Shown piece after piece: positions 44,448-54,616 of a stretch of 64,000 nucleotides of DNA. The notes under the pieces are model-generated. The model was not told where the DNA came from and did no database searches. It saw only the letters and a program-made list of their open reading frames with translations. Position numbers and translations under genes: made by a program. Position 1 is the first letter of the stretch. Every line of letters begins with the position of its first letter. The DNA is from CAZLQF01 sp964561545 (GTDB lineage: Bacteria > Bacteroidota > Bacteroidia > CAILMK01 > CAYYUA01): the NCBI GenBank assembly GCA_964561545.1, contig CAZLQF010000012.1:14427-78426 (forward strand), written 5' to 3'.

Positions 44448-46937
44448 ATGAGCGATCAACTTAATTTCATAACCTTCCAAAAAACCACTCGAGAAACCTA
44501 TTTTGCCGATTTACTGCTACCATTTCCCCTTTACAAACCCTTCACTTACCGTATTCCAATAGATTTAGAAAGCAGTGTAAAAATTGGGACAAGGGTTATC
44601 GTACAATTCGGCAAGAAAAAAATATACACTGCAATTGTCTACAGCCTTCATGAAAATCCGCCAAAAGCTTACGAGGCTAAATACATTTTGGAGGTCATGG
44701 ACCATTCACCGATTGTTGACCCCATTCACCTTCGTTTCTGGCAATGGATCGCTGATTACTACTGCTGTCCTATTGGAACTGTTATGGAAGCTGCCCTCCC
44801 ATCCAACTTAAAATTAGAAAGTGAAACCAAAATCCAATTAATGCCTCATGTTTCCTACCAGGAAACCGAGCTTGATGACCGCGAATACTTAGTAATCGAG
44901 GCTTTAGAGGTCCAAGCGGAACTTACCATCAGTGATCTTGAGGAAATCCTTAACCGAAAGCAGGTTTTTCCCATCATCCGGTCCTTACATGAAAAAGGTC
45001 TGATCACCACCTCGGAAGACCTCCAGCAAGCTTATAAGCCGCTGATCAAAACTTTTGTGGCTTGCCAGGTAGATCTGGAGCACCCGGATGAAAGGAAAGA
45101 AGCTTTTGACCAGGTCAAAAATGCCCCCAAGCAGACAGACCTTTTGCTGGCTTACCAGTTACTGCATAAGGAGCAAAAACAGATAGAGAAAAAAGAACTA
45201 CTGGAAAAAGCCAATGTGAGTGATCAGGTGCTCAAAGCCCTGGTTCAAAAATCCTTATTAACAACTTACGAAAAAGCAATTGATCGCGTTTCGTGGGAAG
45301 AACCCGTTAGAATGGATTTTGAACTGAATGAAGCGCAAGATCAAGCCTTGGATGCTATTAAAAATTATTTTAAGGAAAAGAATGCGGTTTTACTACATGG
45401 GGTAACGGGTAGTGGGAAAACCCATGTTTACATCCGGTTATTAGAAGAAACCATTGAGCAAGGTTACCAAGCCTTGTACCTGGTGCCCGAAATTGCTTTG
45501 ACGACCCAATTGATCAAACGTTTGCGGAATTATTTTGGTAATGACATAGGAATTTACCACTCCAAATTCAACCCCAATGAGCGGGTAGAGATCTGGAACA
45601 AAGTACGTGCCGGTGAATACAAAATCGTAATGGGCGTACGATCGGCCATGTTTTTACCTTTTCCAAACCTGGGCTTGATCGTCATTGATGAAGAACATGA
45701 AACCACCTTTAAGCAAATGGATCCGGCTCCGCGCTACCATGCGCGAGATTCGGCCATTTACTTATCAACGCTTTTCAATGCAAAAGTTTTAATGGGTACC
45801 GGCACCCCCTCTATGGAAAGCTATTTTAACGCTAAAAGCGGCAAATACGGGCTTGTCAAACTAACTGAAAGGTACGGCAACCTGCTCCAGCCGAAAATAA
45901 AATTGGCCAACTTGGCAGAAGAGTATCAGAAAAATAAAATGCGAAGCCATTTTAGCTCAACCTTGTTCCATGAAATGAGCACCCATTTACATCAAAACCA
46001 CCAAGTGATCTTGTTTCAGAACAGGCGCGGCTATTCTCCTTTTATTCAATGTAATATGTGCGGGTGGGTACCGCAATGCCAAAATTGCGATATCAGCCTT
46101 ACCTACCATAAGTTTTACAAAGAAATACGCTGTCATATTTGTGGTTATAAAGAAGAACTTCCCACCAAGTGCAGGGCTTGCGGCAGTAATGACTTGAATA
46201 TGAGAGGTTTTGGTACCGAAAAGATCGAAGATGAACTCATAACCTTACTACCTGAATATCCCGCCATACGTTTAGACCAGGATACCACCAAAAGAAAAAA
46301 TGCCTTCCAAAAGATCATTAACCAATTTGAGCAAAAGGAAGCAAGGATTTTGGTAGGAACGCAAATGGTAACTAAAGGACTTGATTTTGAAGATGTGAAA
46401 TTGGTGGGCATCCTCAATGCAGATCAGATGTTAAAATTCCCGGATTTCAGGGCCAATGAACGCAGCTTCCACTTAATGCTACAGGTAAGCGGCCGAGCTG
46501 GTAGGAAACATGAACGGGGCATTGTTACCATCCAAACTTTTATACCTCAGCATTTTTTGTTCAAATATTTGATCAACAACGATTATGAAGGGTTTTACAA
46601 GGAGGAATTGATGGAACGCAATAAGTTCAAGTATCCTCCATATTACCGTTTGATCAAACTGACTTTAAAGGACCAATCTCTGGACACCGTATCAGAGGGT
46701 GGTAAATTCCTGACCAACCGGCTCAAAAAATTGTTCGGTGATCAAGTTTTAGGCCCTGAAATCCCGGCTGTACTAAGGGTAAAAAACCTTTACATTAACA
46801 ACATCCTCATCAAGTTCAAGCGCAATGACCCGCAACTTCAGCATGCTAAAGCCCAAATGATGGAAGAACTTGACCAATTTAGAACAGAGAAGAATTTTAA
46901 AAGCATTCGGTTAACTATAGATGTGGACCCTTATTAA
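44448..46937 (+). CDS. priA: Primosomal protein N' / replication restart helicase PriA
   Basis: PriA recognises stalled forks and restarts replication by loading DnaB. The 829-residue protein has the N-terminal 3'-end-binding domain (FADLLLPFPLYKPFTYRIP) and a winged helix. The helicase core shows LLHGVTGSGKTHVYIRLLEE, LIVIDEEHETTFKQ, GTGTPSMESYFNA and VSGRAGRKHERG, with a zinc-binding insert of eight cysteines (CNMCGWVPQCQNCD, then CHICGYKEELPTKCRACG). The ATG at 44448 is preferred over a TTG seven codons upstream. Confidence 0.96.
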   Translation: MSDQLNFITFQKTTRETYFADLLLPFPLYKPFTYRIPIDLESSVKIGTRVIVQFGKKKIYTAIVYSLHENPPKAYEAKYILEVMDHSPIVDPIHLRFWQWIADYYCCPIGTVMEAALPSNLKLESETKIQLMPHVSYQETELDDREYLVIEALEVQAELTISDLEEILNRKQVFPIIRSLHEKGLITTSEDLQQAYKPLIKTFVACQVDLEHPDERKEAFDQVKNAPKQTDLLLAYQLLHKEQKQIEKKELLEKANVSDQVLKALVQKSLLTTYEKAIDRVSWEEPVRMDFELNEAQDQALDAIKNYFKEKNAVLLHGVTGSGKTHVYIRLLEETIEQGYQALYLVPEIALTTQLIKRLRNYFGNDIGIYHSKFNPNERVEIWNKVRAGEYKIVMGVRSAMFLPFPNLGLIVIDEEHETTFKQMDPAPRYHARDSAIYLSTLFNAKVLMGTGTPSMESYFNAKSGKYGLVKLTERYGNLLQPKIKLANLAEEYQKNKMRSHFSSTLFHEMSTHLHQNHQVILFQNRRGYSPFIQCNMCGWVPQCQNCDISLTYHKFYKEIRCHICGYKEELPTKCRACGSNDLNMRGFGTEKIEDELITLLPEYPAIRLDQDTTKRKNAFQKIINQFEQKEARILVGTQMVTKGLDFEDVKLVGILNADQMLKFPDFRANERSFHLMLQVSGRAGRKHERGIVTIQTFIPQHFLFKYLINNDYEGFYKEELMERNKFKYPPYYRLIKLTLKDQSLDTVSEGGKFLTNRLKKLFGDQVLGPEIPAVLRVKNLYINNILIKFKRNDPQLQHAKAQMMEELDQFRTEKNFKSIRLTIDVDPY

Positions 46938-47230
46938 GTCTTATTAGCATAGGACCGTTTATTATAAAATATCAACAAGCCCGAATACTGATCCGTCTGT
47001 ATTTTTTAAATTTTTACCAACTCATGCAGTTTTCAATCCTTGTCATTTTAATGGAGCCCGTTGCAAGGCTATTTGAATTTACAGCCTTTTACCTATCGAC
47101 CATTAATCACTCCAGGAATTTTTATAAATGACCCATAGCCTTATAAATTTTTTTCAAGCGTAAATTATGCTTCTAATTTCCCTTGATGCTGCTTAAATTT
47201 CCATACAATTGTAGAACTAACAAGCCCCTT

Positions 47231-48208
47231 ATGGCTGATAAAAAACGTATATTCATCCTGGGTTCTGGCTTTTCAAAATCATTTTCAGCCAAAATGCCCA
47301 CCATGAATGACCTTACAGAAAGGCTTTTTAACTTAAATGATGAAGAATTTAAAACACTAATCCAATTTGTACAAAACATTTACCAAAAAAGCAACCAGCT
47401 TGATGAATTCAGGAGCATTGAAAACATTGCTAACATCATCTTCTCCAAGCGCATATTCCGGAATTTTGAGGAGGAAATGGACTATGAAAAGCTCAAATTT
47501 GAGTTGATTAAATTCATTTATAAGGAAATCCAAAAACAGGAAATTGATCGAAACAAGGCCGATACCCTCTACAAGTTTATACTCAAATGCTCTAATGATC
47601 TAAGAGCAAACAAACATGATTTGATCTTCAATTTCAATTATGACTTGATCATAGAGAACCTGCTTAACTTAAAGCAAGAAAACCGTATAGAGCTATCGTA
47701 TGGTTTAAAGTTTGAACGGTACGATACTCAAAATGAAACAGCTTTAAAAGACCCCAAAAATGGAACGCTTGAATTGTTGAAATTGCACGGTTCCTTCAAC
47801 TGGTTCAGGGCTAAAGGAAGTGAAAGCAATGACATAAGGAATATCTATTTGCTACATAAAACAGATCCTATGTATACCATCCATTCCAATGACATTCCTA
47901 CTTACATCCCGATGACCAATGTAAAAGCCCTGTTTTTGACAGGTACCCTCTACAACACCCTATGGTCCAAAGCTGTGGAACATTTGAATGAATGCGATGA
48001 GATCATTTTCATAGGTTACGGTTTTCCTCATACCGACCTGAACAATTTAAGCTTATTTCTTGATTACAGGGAAAAGATCCGCTACATCAACATCAAAAAA
48101 GGCCAAGGCATCCATAGGCTTGACAGGCTTTACCAAATGTTTGGGAAGGAGGTTATCTACAATATGGACGCTAAGAACTTTATTGAGCAAGAAATATTAC
48201 CTGAATAG
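47231..48208 (+). CDS. Stand-alone SIR2-like (SIR2_2) domain protein, possible NADase
   Basis: The 325-residue protein is a single SIR2-like domain of the kind found in anti-phage NADases. Visible marks are the nucleotide-binding GSGFS (residues 11-15), FNFNYDLIIENLL (Asn136 and Asp138), LLKLHGSFNWF (His186, the usual catalytic His) and IIFIGYGFPHTDLN near the end. The zinc ribbon of true sirtuins is missing. It has no effector partner beside it (no ThsB, Argonaute, HerA or reverse transcriptase gene), only DUF493 66 bp downstream. Asn and His suggest NAD hydrolysis, but the protein could also be a non-defence regulator. The start at 47231 removes 16 unlikely residues. Confidence 0.85.
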   Translation: MADKKRIFILGSGFSKSFSAKMPTMNDLTERLFNLNDEEFKTLIQFVQNIYQKSNQLDEFRSIENIANIIFSKRIFRNFEEEMDYEKLKFELIKFIYKEIQKQEIDRNKADTLYKFILKCSNDLRANKHDLIFNFNYDLIIENLLNLKQENRIELSYGLKFERYDTQNETALKDPKNGTLELLKLHGSFNWFRAKGSESNDIRNIYLLHKTDPMYTIHSNDIPTYIPMTNVKALFLTGTLYNTLWSKAVEHLNECDEIIFIGYGFPHTDLNNLSLFLDYREKIRYINIKKGQGIHRLDRLYQMFGKEVIYNMDAKNFIEQEILPE

Positions 48209-48274
48209 ATGCCTTTTATCGTTAAAACTTTATTAACAATTGAGTCGTTTGGTTAGGTATAAAAGGTTGTTACT

Positions 48275-48535
48275 ATGAGTGAAGATCCATATGCAAAACT
48301 TAGGTTCAGACTCCAAAAAGAAAAGTTTCCAACATTGTTTATGTTCAAGTTCATCGTAAGACCGGATCAGGTTGAAGAGGTAAAAAAATTGTTCGGTCCG
48401 GCTGAGGTATATACCAATACTTCCCGCCACGGGAATTACGTAAGCGTTACCGGCAAAGAGATTATGCTCGACAGTGAGCGGGTAATCGAACGTTACAAAG
48501 AAGCAGCCGAAATTGAAGGCTTAATAGCCTTGTAG
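48275..48535 (+). CDS. DUF493 (YbeD-like) family protein
   Basis: The 86-residue protein has the DUF493 ferredoxin-like fold: a basic start (YAKLRFRLQKEKFPTLFMFKFIV), a helix EEVKKLFG, and SRHGNYVSVTGKEIMLDSERVIERYKE. E. coli YbeD, the relative, is a small regulatory-looking protein tied to lipoate metabolism in annotation only; the function is unsettled. It follows the SIR2-like gene by 66 bp and may share its transcript. Confidence 0.88.
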   Translation: MSEDPYAKLRFRLQKEKFPTLFMFKFIVRPDQVEEVKKLFGPAEVYTNTSRHGNYVSVTGKEIMLDSERVIERYKEAAEIEGLIAL

Positions 48536-49229
48536 TTAAAATTCCGCCAACATTCTATTAAATTATAGAGATTCCAACCTTTTGACAGCTAAGTTATTGA
48601 TAAACAATGGCTCAACTAAACAATGGGCTTAAACACCAAATGTCCTTTATTTTTGGTAGAATTATGATCCCTCATTGTTAATTTCTTTGCTCAAAGCACC
48701 AAAAATTGGTGCCTAAAAATTGAAATATTACTTGATCTTGTGGGCCCTTTCCTATTGGATGGAGGTTTGTTCGTGTAACTCTTTTATAACCCGGAATGAG
48801 AATGAGGCTGTACCGGTAGCGTCAGCAAAGCAACCAAAAACTGTGGCTTTGATGTTCTTAGGTAATTACAGAGAAATTAGGGCAACACCGGCCGAGCTAA
48901 TATCCATGACCATAAGCTGGTGAGTGCATTTAAAAAAACGCATTGTAACAATGCCAGAATTCAATATCAAGCTTATCAACTTTTGAATTGAAGCACAGAG
49001 TGGTTTATAACCCAATCCGGAGCCCTGCGTTTAGATAAAAACATTTTTATAATGTTGTTGTAAAAGACACCTTTGCTAACATGTTAAAATCATTCATTGA
49101 GATTAACAGCCTCCCCTATATTTTTTACCTAACAAATATTAAAAAGCCGCCTTTAAAACTTACAACTGCCTAAAATAACTGAAATAAGCCTATTACAACT
49201 TCTACTTACCACTGACTTCAATTGTTGGC
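48536..49229. other. Gene-poor gap with a possible decayed or very small frame
   Basis: About 690 bp without a gene I can support. A short plus-strand frame (48720-48923, TTG start, lipoprotein-like CSCNS near its start) has no recognisable product and may be a remnant. A small hairpin, GCACCA/TGGTGC, lies at 48696-48712. Confidence 0.4.
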
Positions 49230-51233
49230 CTACCCTCCTATTTTGGAGTTCATTTCCACAACATCGGTTTCCTGAAGCATGGCCCGGTATACTTCATTTT
49301 GCCCAAGCATATGCGCATTACCAAACATGATGAGTTTTTTCCTGGCACGGGTTATAGCAACATTCAATCGCCTGTAATCCGTTAAGAAACCCAATTTCCC
49401 CTTTTCATTGGACCTAACAAACGATAAAATGATCACCGCTTTTTCACGGCCCTGGAACCCATCAACCGTTTTCACCTCTATCCCTGAATATTCATTCAAC
49501 CATTGCTTGAGCAGATCTTTCTGGCCGTCATATGGTGAGATGATGCCAACCACTTCTTGAGGCAATCCGGCACTGATCAAGCATTGAACCAAGTGGGTAA
49601 CCATTTTGGCCTCCCCCTCATTCCTGTAAGAGAAAGCACCTTTTAGCTGGGATTCCCCAAAATTGCCTGTATCTACAAACAACGTCTTTTGATCTGGGTC
49701 TAAGGCTCGATTCATCCAAGCTTCTTCTTTCAAAAGTTGATCATGGTTAATGGTCAATTCATTATTGGTAAGGGTATGGTTGGCTACACTTGCATGCGCC
49801 TTCAACTGATTGTTGTAAAATGCTTGGTTTGGAAAAGCCATAATGGCCTCATTCATTCGGTATTGCACTTTTAGCATCAAATTGATGTAGGATGGGTAAT
49901 TGTTGATCAACCTCTCAAAGAGCGAAACCTGCAAGGCTTGCTTGGCTTCCTGGTTTAAAACGGTGGGGGGCAATTGTTGATGATCTCCTGCCATAATGAA
50001 TTTTTGGCCTTTTACCATCGGAATAAGGCAGGATGGTTCTACCGATTGGGTGGCCTCGTCTACGATCACTACATCAAAACGAAAGTCCTGCAGCACATCG
50101 CTTCCCGCTGATGAATTGGTGGTACAGACCACCGCTGCTTGATCGAGGATTTCATGGGTCGCCTCCCGTTCAAGTGCGATGGCATTCTCGGCCAGTTCAT
50201 TGATCTGGTCCTGCACCTTAAGCCATTGGGCCATAGACTTGAGCTTATTGTGATGAATGCCCCTGGATGTTTTGCCTTGGCTGGCCAATTGCTTGATCTT
50301 GCGGTCTCCTAAACCTCGCCTGTTTTGGCCAGTGGGTGCTTTGTAATCCTGCTGCTCATACTTGTATTCATCAATCTGGTTCCAATAATGCTTCGCCTGC
50401 TTGAATTTTTCATTGCTTTCTAACTGATGGTCAAGGGAATGTTCCGCCAAATCGTAATTAATGCGAGCCGGATTGCCCACGCGTACCACATGCCTATTTT
50501 GCTGTACCAATTTTTCTACCAAATTATCCACAGCCGTATTGGAATCAGCCGTAGCAAGAACCGAGTAACCGGTTTCTGCATGTTGTTCCATGACTTCGAT
50601 CAAGGTAGTGGTTTTACCCGTACCTGGCGGGCCATGAACTAAGAAGAGTTGGTCTGCTTGAATAGAAGCATCTACGGCTTGTTTCTGAACGCTGTTTAAA
50701 GCTTGATTGAAATATCCATTGATGGATTGATCCTGAAAATTGGTCACAGCTTTGGTTAAAACAACATCATGTAGAACTGGTTGATGCTTAAGGGCCTTAA
50801 GCGCTTCAAGCATCCGCTGGTAAGTAATATCATTGGCAAAAAGGTCAATTCGCAAGTCTTTTTTGTAGACGTAATTGGGCGGTGCATTTTTGAAAGCTAC
50901 CGTGAGGGAAAAGTTGGTCTTTTCCATGACGGTTGCCTGGGGCTCTTTGCCACTTGGTTGGCCACTGCTTACAATGGTCAAATCCCCCACTGAAATTTCG
51001 TTGTTGGGTAAACCGCCTTGCTTTACATATTTGACCAAATAGGTGCCACCCAACCCATGACCGGCATTTCTTCCACTCATTTGAAGCAGGGCTCTTCCCA
51101 GTTTTTCCCGTTTTTTGCCCGGTATTTGCTTGATCTCATCCCAATGGCGATTGATCTCCTCATCCCGCTCAAGCTGAACAAGGTCCTTAAAATGATGGTA
51201 ATAGGTTTTATAGGCTTTAAGCTGTTGGGTCAT
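49230..51233 (-). CDS. IGHMBP2/UPF1-like superfamily 1 DNA/RNA helicase
   Basis: The 667-residue protein is an SF1B helicase. It has an N-terminal beta-barrel-type region (GDLTIVSSGQPSGKEP), the P-loop FLVHGPPGTGKTTTLIEVM, the Ia motif ATADSNTAVDNLVEKL, Walker B FDVVIVDEATQSVEPSCLIP, GDHQQLPPT, QYRMNEAIMAFPN, SPYDGQKDLL, TVDGFQGREK and YRRLNVAITRARKKLIMFG. It moves along DNA or RNA in repair or translation-related work; the exact job in bacteria is unknown. It is a single gene, divergent from ppk1. Confidence 0.93.
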   Translation of the reverse strand: MTQQLKAYKTYYHHFKDLVQLERDEEINRHWDEIKQIPGKKREKLGRALLQMSGRNAGHGLGGTYLVKYVKQGGLPNNEISVGDLTIVSSGQPSGKEPQATVMEKTNFSLTVAFKNAPPNYVYKKDLRIDLFANDITYQRMLEALKALKHQPVLHDVVLTKAVTNFQDQSINGYFNQALNSVQKQAVDASIQADQLFLVHGPPGTGKTTTLIEVMEQHAETGYSVLATADSNTAVDNLVEKLVQQNRHVVRVGNPARINYDLAEHSLDHQLESNEKFKQAKHYWNQIDEYKYEQQDYKAPTGQNRRGLGDRKIKQLASQGKTSRGIHHNKLKSMAQWLKVQDQINELAENAIALEREATHEILDQAAVVCTTNSSAGSDVLQDFRFDVVIVDEATQSVEPSCLIPMVKGQKFIMAGDHQQLPPTVLNQEAKQALQVSLFERLINNYPSYINLMLKVQYRMNEAIMAFPNQAFYNNQLKAHASVANHTLTNNELTINHDQLLKEEAWMNRALDPDQKTLFVDTGNFGESQLKGAFSYRNEGEAKMVTHLVQCLISAGLPQEVVGIISPYDGQKDLLKQWLNEYSGIEVKTVDGFQGREKAVIILSFVRSNEKGKLGFLTDYRRLNVAITRARKKLIMFGNAHMLGQNEVYRAMLQETDVVEMNSKIGG

Positions 51234-51425
51234 TTTACTTGTTACATTGTTTAAAATATGGGGGCAACATCATTTAACAACAATTCACAGGGTTACGCAA
51301 TTTTCCAAAATATCAATCAAAAATTCCTACCAAGTAATGCAATTCTTTAATTCTAAAATCACAGCGAATTTCTCCCTTAACAATTTCTTAATCGGGTAAA
51401 GCCGATGAACCATTGACTTGCTTTT

Positions 51426-51433
51426 TAAGTTTG
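51426..51433 (+). promoter_or_regulatory. -7 promoter element for ppk1
   Basis: TAAGTTTG matches TAnnTTTG, 20 bases before the first ppk1 ATG. No clear -33 element. Confidence 0.45.
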
Positions 51434-51452
51434 TTTTAATTATTATTATATC

Positions 51453-53555
51453 ATGATCATGGACCATGAATTATTCATTAATCGCGAATTAAGTTGGTTA
51501 TCCTTTAATTACCGGGTTTTACAGGAAGCAAAATCGCCTGAAGTTCCATTAATGGAACGGATTCAATACCTGGCTATCTATGCCAGTAATCTTGACGAAT
51601 TCTTCAAAGTTCGCGTGGCCACTATTAAGCGGCTCATTCAACTTCAGGAAAGCACCAAGAATAAACTTAAAGAAGAACCTGAGCGGGTGCTCAAAGCCAT
51701 CAGGAATGAAGTTAAACAACAAAGGGAAGAATTCAATCAAATTTTTCGAAAAAGCATCATTCATGAACTTACTCAAGAAGGCATATATTTTTTAAATGAA
51801 AATCAGCTTGATGAAGTACAACAAACTTATGTGAAAGAGTATTTCAAAAACCAAGTCAACCCAAGGCTCGATCCGGTCATGCTAACGGAAGATGAAACTT
51901 CCCTGTTTCTTAAAGACGATTGGATTTACTTTGCCATCCTACTTAAAAAACCGGATACCGGGGAACTCGCTTATGCCTTATTAGAATTGCCAGAAGCATT
52001 GCCCAGGTTTATTGAGTTGCCTTCCCGCGATAGCAACTATTTTGTACTTTTGATAGATGACCTGATCCGTTTCAACTTGCCTGATTTATTTGCGCCCTAT
52101 ACCGAAACAAACGCATATGCTTTCAGGGTTTTACGAGATGCGGAACTTGACATAGAAGGGGATGTTTCAGAAAGCTTGCTTAAAAAAATCTTAAAAAGCC
52201 TCGAGCAAAGGGAGCAAGGAGCCCCTACCAGATTATCCTATGACCCGGAAATGGCAGCTGGTTTATTGAACCTTTTAAGTAAAAAAACGGATATCGAGAC
52301 AGATGATTCAAAATTTCCTCGCAGATATCATGATTTTACCGACTTTTTTAACTTCCCCTTTATAAATTGGGAGCATTTAAGGTATCAACCCATGCCACCT
52401 TTACCGGACCCTGAAATGGAGATCAATGACGACTTGTTCTCATTAGTAGAGGAAAAAGACCGCTTGGTACACTTTCCTTACCAAAAGTTTCAATACGTGC
52501 TGCAAATGCTTAGGCAAGCAGGGGATGATCCCCATGTTACCCACATCGAGATTTCACTTTACAGGCTTGCCAAGGATTCTAAGATCGTATACGAGCTTAT
52601 CCGGGCCCTTAAAAATGGCAAATACGTCTTGGTCGTTATAGAGCTCAAGGCAAGGTTTGATGAGGCTTCAAATATTTATTGGTTCAATAAACTTGAAGAA
52701 GCTGGGGCAGACTTGATCTACAGCCACCTCAACCTAAAAGTTCATTGCAAGGTACTACTGATCAAAAGAAAAGAAGGTGCAAATACTAATAAATATGCTT
52801 TTTTAAGTACTGGTAATTTCAATGAGGATACTGCCAAACTTTATGGCGATATAGGTTTATTCACCGTTGACAAAAGAATTACGGAAGATGCCGCCAACTT
52901 ATTGGACGTATACATCAAAAGGAATGAGCACGTTGAATTTGACCACTTTCTGGTATCACCGCTTAACCTTCGGCAAAAATTGTACGACAAAATAGAACGG
53001 GAGATCAAAAATGCAAAAGCTGGCAAAACGGCTTATATTATTTTAAAGGCCAACAGTTTACAAGATCGCAAAATGATCAACAAATTGTACAAAGCCAGCG
53101 AAGCTGGAGTCGCCATTTACCTGATCATTAGAAGCATTTGTTGTTTAAAACCTGGCATTCCGGAAATAAGTACCAATATACAAGCCATTAGTATCGTGGA
53201 TCGCATTTTAGAACATGCAAGGGTATATGTTTTTGGAAACGATGGCCATGAAGAGATGTACCTATCCTCAGCCGACTGGATGAAAAGAAATCTGGACAAA
53301 CGGATTGAAGTGGCTTTTCCTGTTTTTGATCAGGATTTGAGATATGAAATAAAAAACTACCTTCAAACCCAGTTAAAAGACAATGTAAAAGGCCGCATCC
53401 TGGATGCTGACCAAAAAAATGAATACAATGAGCAAGGGATTGAAAAAGTCAGGTCGCAGTACCTGATTTATGAATATTACAAGGAAATGGTTAATGAGGT
53501 TTATCAATCAAGAACCCTTAATGAAAACCCCTTGATGAACAAAGACCTGTTTTAA
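51453..53555 (+). CDS. ppk1: Polyphosphate kinase 1 (Ppk1)
   Basis: Ppk1 makes long-chain polyphosphate from ATP. The 700-residue protein has the N-terminal domain (FINRELSWLSFNYRVLQEA, IYASNLDEFFKVRVA) and the phospholipase-D-like catalytic half. That half has FPYQKFQYVLQMLRQAGDDPHV, LKARFDEASNIYWFNKLEEAG, the catalytic-type His in LNLKVHCKVLLIKR, STGNFNEDTAKLYGDIGLFT and VDRILEHARVYVFGNDG. It has full length. The start may be 51453 or the ATG at 51459. It converges with ppx. Confidence 0.96.
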   Translation: MIMDHELFINRELSWLSFNYRVLQEAKSPEVPLMERIQYLAIYASNLDEFFKVRVATIKRLIQLQESTKNKLKEEPERVLKAIRNEVKQQREEFNQIFRKSIIHELTQEGIYFLNENQLDEVQQTYVKEYFKNQVNPRLDPVMLTEDETSLFLKDDWIYFAILLKKPDTGELAYALLELPEALPRFIELPSRDSNYFVLLIDDLIRFNLPDLFAPYTETNAYAFRVLRDAELDIEGDVSESLLKKILKSLEQREQGAPTRLSYDPEMAAGLLNLLSKKTDIETDDSKFPRRYHDFTDFFNFPFINWEHLRYQPMPPLPDPEMEINDDLFSLVEEKDRLVHFPYQKFQYVLQMLRQAGDDPHVTHIEISLYRLAKDSKIVYELIRALKNGKYVLVVIELKARFDEASNIYWFNKLEEAGADLIYSHLNLKVHCKVLLIKRKEGANTNKYAFLSTGNFNEDTAKLYGDIGLFTVDKRITEDAANLLDVYIKRNEHVEFDHFLVSPLNLRQKLYDKIEREIKNAKAGKTAYIILKANSLQDRKMINKLYKASEAGVAIYLIIRSICCLKPGIPEISTNIQAISIVDRILEHARVYVFGNDGHEEMYLSSADWMKRNLDKRIEVAFPVFDQDLRYEIKNYLQTQLKDNVKGRILDADQKNEYNEQGIEKVRSQYLIYEYYKEMVNEVYQSRTLNENPLMNKDLF

Positions 53556-53663
53556 ATGAAACGGCCATAATTGGAAAGATTCAAATCTTAATCACGCCAA
53601 TTAAGCTTTATCACTACTTCCTAAGGTAAGACAACAGCAATCCCATGCTTTAAATGAGCAAAA

Positions 53664-54587
53664 TTATTCCTCTATGCCCATATTTAAAGGTTGTTCAACT
53701 GGCTGATCGTTGGCTTGGTATTCTTCGTACATCTTCCGGATCAAACCATCTGATATACCCAATTTTGGTACATAGATCTTATCGATATTGCCCCATTTCA
53801 TGACCTTTTTAAATACTTGAGAAGCCGGCAGAATCACATCAGCACGATCCGGTTTCAAGTTCAAATCCATAATACGTTCATGGTAAGTTCGCTTTCTAAG
53901 GTCCTTATTGGCACTTTTGATATCATCATAACTCAAGTACTTATTGCCTTTTTTGCCGTACATCTTGATCATTTTGTTGATATTACCGCCAAAACCCATT
54001 GCATTAAGTTTTCCTAATTCTTCCGCTGTCGATTTAAGCCATTTTTTCATTTCGTCCCACTCATCATCAGTATCCAGTTCGTGCACAAGTTTAACCGTTC
54101 CAATTGGAAACGATTCTGATTTGATGAATTTACCCTTTGAAAAGGCTGAAATTTCTGTACTACCACCTCCCAGATCAATGTTGTAAAAGGAACCGGATGG
54201 ATCAAAATTTTGATGAATATTCATCTCGAATAGCAATTCAGTTTCCTGGGCCCCATCAAGAATCTCAACTTTGATGCCTGTTGCTGATTCAATCCGATTG
54301 CAGATCGCTTGACCATTTTCAGCATTGCGCAAAGCAGACGTAGCACAAGCACGGTATTTTGTAACTTCATGAACTTCCATCAATTCCTTGAAGGACTGCA
54401 TGGTTTTTAATAGATTTTCCTCATTTTCATCGGAAATTTTGTGATTGACAAAAGAATCTGTGCCCAATCTGAGCGGTACCCGGATTAAAGACTCCTTTTG
54501 AAAATTCGTTTCCTTATCGTTCTCAAATACATTGTTAAAGAGTAGCCTAACGGCATTGGATCCTATGTCTATAGCTGCTAATTTCAT
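53664..54587 (-). CDS. ppx: Exopolyphosphatase / guanosine pentaphosphate phosphohydrolase (Ppx/GppA family)
   Basis: The enzyme removes phosphate from polyphosphate ends or from pppGpp. The 307-residue protein is the short, two-domain ASKHA form: LAAIDIGSNAVRLLF, RACATSALRNAENG, FYNIDLGGGSTEISAF (phosphate loop) and SFPIGTVKL. It lacks the C-terminal HD-type part of E. coli Ppx. The ATG at 54587 gives the family start and lies just after an excellent promoter. It is convergent with ppk1, so the two opposing activities are side by side. Confidence 0.93.
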   Translation of the reverse strand: MKLAAIDIGSNAVRLLFNNVFENDKETNFQKESLIRVPLRLGTDSFVNHKISDENEENLLKTMQSFKELMEVHEVTKYRACATSALRNAENGQAICNRIESATGIKVEILDGAQETELLFEMNIHQNFDPSGSFYNIDLGGGSTEISAFSKGKFIKSESFPIGTVKLVHELDTDDEWDEMKKWLKSTAEELGKLNAMGFGGNINKMIKMYGKKGNKYLSYDDIKSANKDLRKRTYHERIMDLNLKPDRADVILPASQVFKKVMKWGNIDKIYVPKLGISDGLIRKMYEEYQANDQPVEQPLNMGIEE

Positions 54588-54616
54588 CAAGTTGTAAATT
54601 CTTTTAAACCTATTAC

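Noticed and set aside
47231..48208. Thoeris, SIR2-Argonaute or SIR2-HerA defence system
   Set aside because: No TIR, Argonaute, HerA or similar partner gene beside the SIR2-like gene.
48720..48923. Small lipoprotein gene with a TTG start
   Set aside because: Weak start, unnatural signal sequence and no recognisable product; noted only as a possible remnant.
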